From Gigaspora margarita (taxonomy: Eukaryota > Glomeromycota > Glomeromycetes > Diversisporales > Gigasporaceae): a stretch of 64,000 bases of DNA. The stretch covers positions 293,491-357,490 of the forward strand of contig WTPW01000077.1 in the NCBI GenBank assembly GCA_009809945.1, written 5' to 3'. This document shows positions 46,328 through 57,422 of the stretch, piece by piece (the stretch's first letter is position 1; every line of letters begins with the position of its first letter). The notes under the pieces are model-generated. The model was not told where the DNA came from and ran no database searches. It saw only the letters and a list, made by a program, of their open reading frames with translations. The translations under genes were made by a program, and so were the position numbers.

Positions 46328-47464
46328 CCCTTTTCTTTATATATTAGAAAGAAAAAACAGTATAATAAAGCTTTTTTGTTTTTTTACCAGGAAGTTTTAC
46401 TTTTTACAAACATTTTACAAGAGTTTTTTTTTCATTTTACAAAATCATTTTATTATATATATTTTTACTATAAAGTTTACCAAACTTGATAAAATCTTAA
46501 CATTAAGGTACATTATCTAATTATGGAATTATAGCTATTATTCTCACTCAGATCTTTTATTAACTATATATAATAAAAATAAATATGGGAGTAGTGCTCC
46601 ATCTTTTTACTTTTTTTCTATTGTGACATACTTGTGCTTCTCTATCAATTTCCTATATGTTGATGTGTTATTTATCAATTTATCAATTTTACTACATGTT
46701 TATGTGCCATTTATATCACTAGTGTTGCTTATATAATGAAGTATGAAAATGAGGATCGAAAAGTATGAGCCTACACTATAATGAGGCACATTCTACTTAC
46801 TTCTTTTTTTTTTCTTTTTTTTTTTGAGCCAACCCTGTGGAGTGGTATATTCAACTTACTATATATGACAACTGGCAGAATGCTAGATGCAATGACCTAA
46901 AGAAAGAGGGTGATAAAGAAACCAGATTGTAATTGGACAGCAAAAAGAACAGTAGATAAGTAAAGTAATAAAGCACTAAATTTCTACTTTAGCTCACTTG
47001 TATCTTTTATAATTCATTATATGCATCTACCTGTATCACTATAATATCAATTATATAAATATTCTTTTTTACATGCATTCCTATAATCTCAATCATATAC
47101 AATTGCATATATATCCATTGTTTGCCATATAACCTTAAATTACATTAGCTACAAAGAGTGATCCTAATGATAATAATCCTAGTATAACTTTGTCAATGCA
47201 TAGGTCTATTATTCTTACTCAGATCTTTTATTAAACATGCATAATAAAAATACACATAGAAGCAAAACAGAGAATCTTTTTTTTTACTTAGGTTTTCCCC
47301 TTTTTTTCAGAACCCATTCTGTTGATGTGTTTTGTAATATTGTTGAGACTAATCTACTACTGATTGTGATAGTTATTTCCAATACTTATTATTTGTAGAA
47401 GTGTTAATCTACCTTTTATTGCACCTGTCATACAGCCTATATATATACTATGAACTATACTTGC
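46328..47464. other. AT-rich stretch with a direct repeat
   Basis: No gene. A ~100-base block recurs in direct orientation about 670 bases apart (46533-46625 and 47202-47300), both holding CTATTATTCTNACTCAGATC then TTTTATTAA and, further on, TTTTTTACTT and GTTGATGTGTT. It could be a decayed long repeat. Boundaries are not visible. Confidence 0.5.
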
Positions 47465-47692
47465 TGGCAAAACACAGACAAATCCCAAATTCAAAAAAAA
47501 CAATTGCTATTTATAACAGATTAAATCAAAAAAGTAGTCTTAAATTTTGCAAATATATTATCTATAACAATAAGAATATCTACTATTTGTTTAAATAAAG
47601 ATTATAAAAAAAGATTTTGAGAAATTAATTTGGGATGTATTTGGGATTTGGGTTGGACAAATCCCAAACTATAGTAATTTGGGATTTTGCCA
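47465..47692. mobile_element. 228-base foldback MITE
   Basis: The ends TGGCAAAACACAGACAAATC then CCAAATT, and the inverse of AATTTGGGATTTTGCCA, are imperfect repeats. AAATCCCAAA occurs three times. No coding capacity. Confidence 0.65.
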
Positions 47693-48097
47693 ACATGTAT
47701 ACTATGGACAGAATACTTACCCTCTAACCTTGCATATTGTGCCATTTTTTTACAATAGCATTTACTACTTTAGTTGTTATGTGCTTTTCTGATATACTTA
47801 GAAAATGAGAATCCTCATTTCTCTTGAACTTTTTGTTTTTTTAAATATTTATATACTAGCCTTACTGGGCAATATTGGGATAAATTTTGCTTTGCAAATT
47901 GATTAGTTAACAATTTGTTAATTCTGACCCAACAAATTATGTTCTCCATTTTTAGGTTCTCTATTCTTAGATTATCTGGGTCATAGATTGCTACCTAGGT
48001 GATCTGAATTAACTATCTATAAACATGTTATAAACAGAAGTTCATCTAATTGGTTAATATATATAGATCTATCTATAATTATTAGCTACAATATTAG
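47693..48097. other. AT-rich stretch, nothing recognised
   Basis: No gene and no clear terminal repeats. Confidence 0.4.
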
Positions 48098-48561
48098 ATA
48101 CTTTACAGAAACTACCTAATTTTTTTATTGATTTATTATAACTTAAAGATTATAATAAAATTATTAAAATTATATTTTATAATCATCTTATAATACTAAT
48201 AATAATCTTATAATAATCTTAAAATAATCTTATAATAAACTTACCTTATAATAACCTTAAAACAATCTTATAATAATCTTAAAATAATCTTATAATAATC
48301 TTAAAATAATTTTAAAACAATCTTATAATCATCTTAAAAAAATCTTAAAAAAATCATAAGAATATCATAAAATAATCTTAAAAAATAATTATATGATTAT
48401 TTTATAATATTTTATAATTATTAAACAATAATAATATTATTTTTTTCGATATTAAATCTTAAAATAACTTTTAATTATAAAAAAATAATAATAATAACTT
48501 TAATATTATCTTAAACTATCTTAAACTCATCAAGAAAAAAGTGCTAGTTTCTGTAAAGTAT
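48098..48561. mobile_element. element bounded by ATACTTTACAGAAACTA, satellite-filled
   Basis: ATACTTTACAGAAACTA and TAGTTTCTGTAAAGTAT are perfect inverse ends. Between them lies almost only a degenerate TAATAATCTTAAAATAATCT simple repeat (48170-48380). It may be a MITE whose interior has been replaced by repeat expansion. Confidence 0.65.
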
Positions 48562-48725
48562 TGATATTAACTATTAACAAAAACTATAAAGAAACAAAAC
48601 CTTATACATAGAAAGAAAATGCAAAAATCAAAAAAATATATACATTATACTATAAATGTATAAAGAAAATATAATAAAATGATTATTACTTTAACAAGCC
48701 TAAATACTCTATATTTCAATATATA

Positions 48726-49066
48726 CAGTTAAACCTCCATAAATGCAACATGTACAGACAAGTCTACAACGTGCATTTAGAGAGGTATTGCATTTAGGGA
48801 GAGCTAATTAAATTGCAGCTTTAAGGATTAGATTATCAAGTTTGTGTAACTTCTATCAAAAATTGTTAACCTATCTTAAATACTAAAATTTAATTGGCTA
48901 CATGCATTTAGGGAGGTAGCATGATATAGAAAATTATTTAGAAGAACGTGCATTTACAGAATATAGAACGTGCAATTAGCACTAATAATTTCTTACAGAC
49001 AAGACAAAAATGTGCATTTAGGAAGGTATTGCATTTATGGAGGTTGCATTTATAGAGGTCTGACTG
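48726..49066. mobile_element. pogo-like MITE, GCATTTA type
   Basis: CAGTTAAACCTCCATAAATG then CAAC and the inverse of GTTGCATTTATAGAGGTCTG then ACTG form the ends, with TA on both sides. The interior repeats GTGCATTTAGGGAGGTATTG-like words at least five times in both orientations. Confidence 0.9.
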
Positions 49067-49272
49067 TATAAACCAAGATCTTTAATATGATTCAAGAACT
49101 AATCTAACTTAAAACCTATTCTATAAATTATATTAGACCTCTTTATTAATATTCTTGTTTTGTCTAAAAACACAACTACTGTATAGCACTCCATAAAGTA
49201 CCCTGGGTATTAACCAGAAAACTCATGTTAACTACAAATAGTATACTCTAGGGTACTGTGTATGGCTGTAAG

Positions 49273-49377
49273 CAGTGTTTAAAATTCAATGTTCTCAGTG
49301 TTTTCAAAGAATATTATACAATTTTTGAGAACATAAATTATTAAAATATGTTCTCTATTTGAGAACATTCAAAAAAT

Positions 49378-49426
<49 letters not shown>

Positions 49427-49794
49427 TTTGGCGAATCTTGCCGTGACTTTATTATAAATCTTTATGCGAACCCTGAAGGGTATTACATTTATTAACTAAG
49501 TTAACATGTTTACAAATAGCCTGACTTCACCCGGTTACTACTAATAGCACCTAGATGCGACCCACCACAACGACCCCCGGAGAGGTCATACGCCGAACAC
49601 CGAACCGGAATTTCACCTAGATGGGTCGGTGGCGCCACAAGTTCATGTAGTATCAATGTAAAAAAAAATTCTTTTAATATTAAAAAAAATTTAATTTTTC
49701 TATATAAAGAACATTAAAATTTTACTGAGAACATTAAGAAATTAAAAATGTTCTTTTTTGAGAACATAAAACCAAATTTGAATTTTAAACACTG
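49273..49794. mobile_element. hAT-like MITE, middle level of the nest
   Basis: Ends are CAGTGTTTAAAATTCA and the inverse TGAATTTTAAACACTG. Eight-base target copies GCTGTAAG (49265-49272) and GTTGTAAG (49795-49802) differ by one base. Sub-terminal GTTCTCAGTGTT and TTTTTGAGAACAT blocks recur. Eight-base targets and CAGTG ends define the hAT type. Compare 56394-56628. Confidence 0.9.
49384..49662 (-). mobile_element. poly(A) retroposon, innermost level of the nest
   Basis: On the minus strand it runs from TTTACATTGATACTACATG to a poly(A) of about 40. AAAAAATTCTTTT stands at 49371-49383 and 49663-49675, a 13-base target copy. The ~240-base body is far richer in GC than anything near it (for example CACCGACCCATCTAGGTG and CCGGGGGTCGTTGTGG) and has AATAAAG near its 3' end. 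It is either a SINE or the 3' end of a LINE; no clear A and B boxes were found. Confidence 0.8.
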
Positions 49795-50033
49795 GTTGTA
49801 AGTACTATGTATAGAGTACTGTGTTCAGTATGGTTGATCAATTCCATTTTGAATACATATTAGTTTTTCTGGGAAAGATAGATATAGTATTTGGGTATAA
49901 ATTTTTAAGGCTGCATGAACAATATAATACCTGGGTATATATTGATCTTCAAGACCATTAGACTAATACAGTACTGGGTACTAATATATGAGGGTACTAT
50001 TTAATAGGGTACTTTATGGCATGCTATACATTA

Positions 50034-50168
50034 CTATAAAAGATTATATACAAGACCTAGTCTCTTATATTCCACCAAAAAATTAATTAATAAAAAAAAG
50101 AAATTAATTAGTAAAAAATGAGAGTGGGTCTAATATATAAGAGATCTTGTATATGATCTTTTACAGTA
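50034..50168. mobile_element. 135-base palindromic MITE
   Basis: CTATAAAAGATTATATACAA then GACC is mirrored by TTGTATATGATCTTTTACAG; AGTCTCTTATATT is mirrored by ATATATAAGAGAT. TA lies on both sides. Confidence 0.8.
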
Positions 50169-50789
50169 AAGATCTTTAATTTTAAAAAAGAAAAATAGTT
50201 ATTTCTGTTAGAAACTATTTCTATTTTGTAGTTAAAATTTAGAAAAAGCTTTTTTTTTTTTACCTAGTTCAAATAGTCATTATTAAACTAACTTATCTTA
50301 AATTAAAGATTATTAGAGATTATTTTTGAAGTTAGCTTTCTAGCATCTCTTTGAGGCTAGAAACAATATTTGTTAAGAATAGTTATTTGTATAATGTTAT
50401 ATTCTTAAAAAGTACTCTAAACCATATAAACAAGTTATCTGGGCAATTAATTGCATTAGCCAATCAGATGAATTTCTGCTTATAAATAAACACATTGTTG
50501 CCAAACTAATCAAATGCCCTGTATAAAAATTTTGTTGGCAACTTTTTTGAAGTTATTTCATTTTTATTCAAAAAAAGGTCAAAACAGAGTTGATTATTCA
50601 AGAATCAACTTTGTTCCAAACATTTTTGTATATATTTTTCTTATTATAATTATTGTGATCAACTGAATTAACTAGAACAACCAAATCAACTAGGTTATTT
50701 GGGTTACCCAGGTTGTAACCTGGTTAGGTTTTTTTAAACAGGTGAGTAACCTGGATTAACAGGTACAATTTCTAGGTAGTCCATATACA
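50169..50789. other. AT-rich stretch
   Basis: No gene. The palindromic GGGTTACCCAGGTTGTAACC is at about 50700-50720 and resembles the patch at 2991-3115. Confidence 0.4.
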
Positions 50790-53230
50790 TTTTCAAAATT
50801 TCTACTAGTAATAGATGCATGATCATGCTGCTTCATAATTTGCAGTAGCAGCTTCATCAGGTTTCTTGCAAGTATTTGGACATTAAAATCTATAGTTGTA
50901 TTAGAAAGTCCTATTTTGAGGTAGAAGTAGCTAATTGCAATTAAATATATTTATAATTTTGTAGATTATAACATACCAAAAATGATATGATGGACTTAGA
51001 GTAGACTGGATATAGAATTAGATCATGAACTTCACAGAAATTAACAAACTTGTTTTATAACTTTTGAAGCATTTTTCATATACTGAGTTCAGTGATATGT
51101 GCTCATATACCTTTGCTAGTAATCTGTTTAGAAATAGAATATTACTGTTCAAAATATCCAATATGGGCTTCTTTATAGTTTTGTTTGAAACTTGTAGTAG
51201 TACTGGGCAGATCGATAAATTCTATCTTTTGTTAAAGAAGTATTGGCTACCATGGTGCTAATAACAAAATTGGAATTATTATAGTCATTTGTGCCTGGTA
51301 CTTTATTCCATGTTTAATTGCTTTTTGAATCAAAGCCAGAGAAGAGCAGACATAGTTGTTCTTGTTTTTCTAGCTTTGAGTGAAGCAGTCTGTAGCTGCT
51401 ACCTTTGGGCAGTAAAATGACTATTGAATTGGGTTACTTTTCTTGTATAGTAACTTGCCATTCAATCTATTAAAAAAGACCCTTATCTTCTATTTATTTT
51501 ATTGAATAATTTCTAGAAAGAAACCAGTCTAATTTATTGACTAACTTTGCCAATTTGTCTGCAGGGTTTAATTCTAATGGAACTCACTAGAATTCATAAA
51601 TCTGTACATCATATTGGTCACAAAAACTTCATACTTCTCTTATTATTTCCTTTTGCTAGAGTCTCTTGCTAACAGCTATTACTATTTTTTGAGCAATCTT
51701 ATTGTCTATAAAAATAGTTATCCAATGGTGTTCAATTATAGAAGCAAATGCTTTGAGTTCTAATAGTACTCTATTGATTCCAGTTGGGTGAGATTCTTGC
51801 ATTTATGCTTGTTTTTCTAGCTTCCAAATGCTTGTTCTGGCCCTAATGTTGCTACTATCTAGTTGTAAAAGCATCTATGTATATTGGTATTATGCATAAA
51901 GATTTCTAACATAACCTTCAATTTTTTATCTTTAAGTTTTCTAGAACCCAAGTTATATCAGTAAGTGCTTGCATATTAAATAAATTGTATTGTTCTATTG
52001 TTGCGACTTTCTGTTTCTGCATCTATTATTGTATAAAGCTCTATATAGTAAATTTTTGTATGAATAAATATATAACTTATAATTATTAGTTTTCTTATTA
52101 CTGAGAACAAGAATGGGCTATTATTGTTTTTTGCATTAATAGGCTTTTCAAGATCTGTAATATGCTGTGTATTTTCAGTTCTAAGGCCGATACTATTCCA
52201 ATATTGTATCTAAAACCATTCTATAAAATTTTGGTTGTTGTATTGAATTGAAATGCCCTTTCTTTGCCAATATGAAACTATAGTTCTCTAGGTTTAAAAG
52301 TACAACTAAGTCTTTTATTCATATTAAACTATCATAGCAAGGTGCACGATCCAAATATTATCTACTTGATTTTTGCATGTAATTAGAGATGCATCAGTTT
52401 GGAATCAGTTCTAAAAAAGACTGGTCCAGGACTGGTCCTGAACTGGGACTAGTAAGGACTATGGAATCATTAAAGGACTGATCTGGGGACCAGTTCTTGT
52501 AAACATATCTGTGATATTTATATCACCCAATCAAATTTCTTGATTAGGTGCAATGTAGATCATATGATATTTGTTTATATCTAACAGTAAATAATTATAT
52601 CATTTTTGGCCAATAAAATCTTATACATTAAGATTGACGTAATTATTAAAGAACTGTTATGTGACTAAAAAACTGGACCAGACTGAACTGTAAATACTAT
52701 AATAACAGTCCTCTTAGAAACCTGACCAGACTAGACTGATACATCTCTAAATGTGATACCACATAATCTTCAATGCCCTATTATTGATCTTATAATTTTA
52801 AAAAATATTCATACAGCTTGGTACCAGTTATTTTCAATTCTAAAGCCTAAAAGCCTTTATGCTTTTTCATTTATCATCATGTGATAGTAACCCTCTTTTA
52901 GATCCAAGACAATTACTTACTAATTTGGGTCTACTATATGCAAGCAGATTTCGAACCCTTCAAATTTGAATGACTTTTTCAGTAACATTATATTCAACTA
53001 TCTGAGATCGATTATTAGGTGCCATTTTTGTAGCCCAATTATAGGATCAAAAAAATTATACTTACTTTTAACAATTGCTCAGGTTTTTTTTAATTAGGCA
53101 ACTAAGTCAATTACTTTATTTTTAAAGGTCTTTCTGTTTTTAGACCCAACCATAAATTCTGTTCTTCAGTTAATGGGTAATAGAGTAGGTTTGGGCACAT
53201 TGCTAATTCTATTAAATTCGTGAATAAAAA
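50790..53230 (-). mobile_element. DIRS-like retroelement, decayed
   Basis: The minus-strand translation near 53035 gives LQKWHLIIDLR, then FEGFEICLHIVDP (near 52940) and VLDLKEGYYHMMINEKA-type text with stops (near 52860-52915), a reverse-transcriptase order typical of DIRS/Ngaro elements (WRLVLDL.YLN, then LDLKDAYFH). Downstream, near 51700-51790, HHWITIFIDNKIAQKIVIA fits the RNase H-like part. Many stops and shifts are present. A tyrosine recombinase would be expected towards 50800 but could not be confirmed. An inserted element at 52383-52750 splits it. Confidence 0.55.
52383..52750. mobile_element. 368-base foldback element in the DIRS-like relic
   Basis: TTAGAGATGCATCAGTTTGG and the inverse CTAGACTGATACATCTCTAA are the ends. 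Inside, GGACTGGTCCAGGACTGGTC and ACTGGACCAGACTGAACTG repeat the end theme. ATCAAATTTCTTGATTAGGT then GCAATGTA resembles the GATCAGGTGTAA core of the other elements. Confidence 0.75.
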
Positions 53231-53394
53231 GAAATTTTGTTTTTAACTAATGGATGCTGCTAGAAAACTATGAAAATTTTATTACTTTCATAGATTGCTA
53301 GAGAGTTGGCTCAATATAAAACTGTAGAACCAGAGTACAGTAGGCTCTGATGCAAAAGAAAAAATTCTGGACAACATAAACTTGATACAAAAAA

Positions 53395-53922
53395 GGGGCA
53401 TCCATAAATTACGTTATGCTTGAGGGGGATCCCCCAAAATATAACGATTTTCCTATATGTAGAGGGGTCCCCCTAACATAACGCAATTTTTTTATAAAAA
53501 TTTGTCTAAAACTTGATCCAGTAGTCCAAATTTGAAGATTTTGGTACCATTCGAATCGTCTCGAGGAGAGGATTCGGATGGTAACAAAATCATTTGGTTT
53601 GGACCACTGGATCACGTTTTATTAACAAAATACTATTGCTTATTATGTTTTCTTATAAAATTACTATAAAATCAATAGTATTTCGTTAATACAACGTGAT
53701 CCAGTGGTCCAAATGAACTGATTTTTGGACCATTGAATTCGTCTCATAGAGACGAATCGAATAGTACCAAAATCATCCAAATTGGATTACTGGATCATAA
53801 TATATTCAAGTTTTTGTAAAATTTTATATATAAACATATGGATTTTTAAAAATTTTTTTATATAGTAGGGGAGGGTCAAGAGCTACTATATAGGAGTACA
53901 TAACATTATTTATGAATGCCCC
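53395..53922. mobile_element. GGGGCATCC-ended element with two hairpins
   Basis: Ends are GGGGCATCCATAAATTACGT then TATG and the inverse of CATAACATTATTTATGAATG then CCCC. Two palindromes, GAATCGTCTCGAGGAGAGGATTC (near 53550) and GAATTCGTCTCATAGAGACGAATC (near 53728), are each enclosed by TTTTGGTACCATTC-like arms and GATCCAGTGGTCCAAAT blocks. It abuts the LINE on its right. Confidence 0.85.
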
Positions 53923-56393
53923 AAAGAATTACACAAACAGCAGGATCAGGAAATGAAATCACACTCCCAATTACTAATTACAAGAAAGTGAATGAAACAA
54001 TTAAGATACTTAAATAAACTTTCAAATTTAATAACATACCAACATCCCTACTCCAATTACCTGAATTGGAAAGACCAAACTGGGACCTATTTGAATATGA
54101 TTATTATGACTCAGACTAGAACAATGATACCTAACACTGCAGTCAGTGACCAACAGAATACAGAAATTAAAAATATACTAGAGGTGACAAAAATGATTAA
54201 CTAGAAGCAATCTATATAGCAATTCACAATGTACAAGGGTTAACCAACAAGACAAAATACCAAATCTGGCTAACAGATTGTAATGAAAAAAATATTCATA
54301 TAATAGCTATGTCAGAGACAAAGCTGAAGCAAAACAATAATTATGCTCTAACAAACCTATTATACAAAGTCTTTACATCAAATCATATTCTAGTTGTCAC
54401 TAGATTATGAGAAGTGAGTATGGATCTGCTTTAGCTATAAGACAAGACCTCTGCCTATACATACACAACATAGAAATAGAGCTGGAAACAGCTATAATGA
54501 TAGACCTATTTTTTTCAAGAAAAAATAAAAAAAGGATTATTTCAGTATATCTGCCACAAAATAAAAAGAAGATAAGTACTAAGATACAGAATAAGATCAT
54601 AAGATGGGTAATGGATGCACATGCACAGAATTGGCAGGCGTTTGTGATAGGAGATTTTAACACAAACCAGAAAAGGAAAGGAGACTCACTACTACTATCA
54701 TACATGAGTACAATTGGTTATGTAAGCATAATGGATGCATATAATATAACAGAACCTACATAGAGTAGAAAAGATCTATATAGTCAAATAGATGATCTGT
54801 GGTTGCCCCAGATATAATAATGGACTTTGAAATCCCAGTACTGAGAAGTGCAGATGACATAACTGATAGTAACTATAAGATTTTGGTGTGTAGATAGAAG
54901 ATCTCATTATTAAAAACAGAAATAATAATGCAAAAAAGCAGCAAAAATAATGAAAGGTATACAAGTATGATAAAATGGAAGAAGAGAACTGGTTAAAATT
55001 TGGGAAACACATCAACACAGAACTGCAGAAACATAAAGAAAAGTTCGAATCAATACAGGAGGAGAAGCAACTTGACAACTTATAGTTAATATAGAACATA
55101 GCAGTGAAAATGGCAGCAAACAAGTTAATATCATTTACTTATACCAGACAAAAAGAGTTCTATGCACACTTCTTCAAGGCCATGAAAATGCATACAGTGA
55201 TAATGCTTATGAGCAAAATTATAAGTAAAATAAGAAATTTGAAACTCCTGGCTACACATCAGCAAGTATAATTTTAGACATTGATGAAATGAGAAAGCAG
55301 ATAACAAAACTAACTGAAGTAGAAATTGAAAGAATAGAGATAGAAGACATGCAGTCGAAGAGACAATAAAAAAAACTCAAAGAAATTAAAATAATGATTT
55401 GGATAGCCTGCAATATGAAAAATAATAAAGAACAAAATGATAGAATAAGATTCTATACAGAACGAAGATATAACAATATGAGAGAAAATACTACAAGAAC
55501 AATAAATAGTATCCTGAACAGGAGAGTTAATAATGTAAATTGGGAAAAGATATGTACAATAAATGATGTAATTGTGGAAGCAAGTGAGATCAAAGCAGCA
55601 ATAAAACAACACTTTCAAAACTGGATGCACAAGAACCTGACTAAAATGGAGTACTAGGAGGAATGGAGCAAATATTACAAGGAAAAAAAAAGATATTCTA
55701 GAGAGCACTTATAGGAATTTGATGAAAAAAATAGATATTTCAAAACTGAATAAGACAATAATAGTATCACTAAATCACAAGCAACAGATTTGATGAGTAC
55801 ATCAAATGAAATATTGAAAAATCCTTCTGCTGATTAAAAAGAAATGTTTAGACACCTACTTAATGTGTGTCTAAAACTAAGAAGAGTGCCATCACAATGG
55901 TTATGAGCAAATATATGGCCAATATCAAAAAAAGGTGTACTATAATAGACTTGAGAACACATGCCCAATAACGTTAATTGAATATGAACAGAAAATACTA
56001 ACAAAAATATTGATGACATGACTGGCTAATGCTCTACTGACATCAAACATACTATCACTGTAGAATTTTGCAGCACTACCCCCAATAGTCAATGATGCAA
56101 CCAATGAATAACTTAATAAATATTATAGAAGATGCAGAAATTAACAAGAAAGAATTATGGCTTTTGACACAAGATATATCAAAAGCCTTTGACTTAGTGC
56201 ACATTCCACTATTGGAAAAAGCTCTAAATTGAATTGAAATACTGAACCAATTTATCAAAATAATAACATTTATTCTTTTTAATCAAAAATCACAGGTCAT
56301 TTGAATACAGATAAAACAGACGTATATGACATAAAGGATGGTATGAACCAGAGGGAAACCTTTTTTCCATTACTATAGAGAATATATTATGAC

Positions 56394-56628
56394 CAGTGTA
56401 TAAAATAGCATGATAAAAATCCGGATCTACCATTTTTTATTTTGCATATACCGGTATTTTAAAATTGGGCCGGTACAACAAATGGTGCATGATCCAGAAT
56501 TTTTTGAAGTAACCGCCCAATGATCTGATGATCATTTTCTACTAATGCTGGTTTTTTTTTTTTGAACCGTATTTTTTTATATAACAGGTGCATGTACCAG
56601 TAAATTAAAATTTCTATTTTAAACACTG
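56394..56628. mobile_element. hAT-like MITE in the LINE RT
   Basis: CAGTGTATAAAATAG and the inverse CTATTTTAAACACTG are the ends. A perfect 8-base target copy, ATTATGAC, stands at 56386-56393 and 56629-56636. The interior holds GTATTTTAAAATTGGGCCGG and CCCAATGATCTGATGATCAT. No coding capacity. Confidence 0.95.
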
Positions 56629-56803
56629 ATTATGACCTACTGATACATCGAATCCAGCAACAATGTAAAGGTTAACAATATCAATGAACAACGAGGAAAG
56701 GATAAAAGAGTCGATCTCAGTTATGGTATATATGGATGACTTGCTATAGGTAGCAAAAGATAAGGAAGGTCTGGAAGCAATTGTAAAAATAACGAGCTCC
56801 TTC

Positions 56804-57422
56804 TATCCCTTAATTTGTTATGCAGGCAAATTTGCCTGTATAAATTTTAAAATTTTAAATTTTTTAAATATAAAAAATATAATATTAGTTCTGTTTTATC
56901 AACTTTATTATAAAAATTTTTTAAAATTATTAAAAAACTTTGGTGTAATAAAAGTTTAAAGTTTTTGTTTTGAAACATTTACTATAGAATTTTTTCTTTA
57001 AGTTGTCTCAAATTTTATATGTCTTCATCTATAAAAAATTTTTTTACTTCTAATACAAGTCTTAATTTTTACAAGTAAATCACTTAAAGTGCAATAATAA
57101 AAGTTGTAATCCTTTATATAAACTACAATATAGTATTGGAACTATATTTTTAAAAACAGTATTTAAAGAATTCACCAAGATATTGTAAATTATTTTTTTG
57201 ATTAAAAAATTTCTTTAAAATTCAATATTTTTAGCTTATAAGCAACATAAACCTTTTGTCTTATAATATAAAATTAAATAATTCAAAAATATAATCCTTG
57301 TGTTCAAATATTATTATACAAATTTATTTAAATATTTTAAATGATTAAAAAAGTAGATCAGAGATATATTTATAGTAATTATGCAGGCAAATTTGCTTTC
57401 AAACCTTTACAAACTAAGGGAT
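56804..57422 (+). mobile_element. family C element in the LINE RT
   Basis: TIRs are TATCCCTTAATTTGT and the inverse ACAAACTAAGGGATA. GCAGGCAAATTTGCCTG is near 56823, and GCAGGCAAATTTGC recurs in the same orientation near 57384. The interior is the reverse complement of 3835-4081 plus 4822-4880. It separates the YMDD block from VNPNKSVLLINKA of the LINE; TTCT at both flanks may be the target copy. Confidence 0.85.

Larger units (their letters stand above)
49182..50028. mobile_element. outer element of a three-level nest
   Basis: TATAGCACTCCATAAAGTAC then CC on the left and the inverse of GGGTACTTTATGGCATGCTA then TA on the right are the ends. GTACCCTGGGTATTAA and TACTGGGTACTAATA repeat inside. 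A hAT-like MITE (49273-49794) lies within it, and that in turn holds a retroposon (49384-49662). Confidence 0.75.

Noticed and set aside
46533..47300. Direct repeats as LTRs of a short retroelement
   Set aside because: No TG..CA ends, target copies or coding region were found between or at the repeats.
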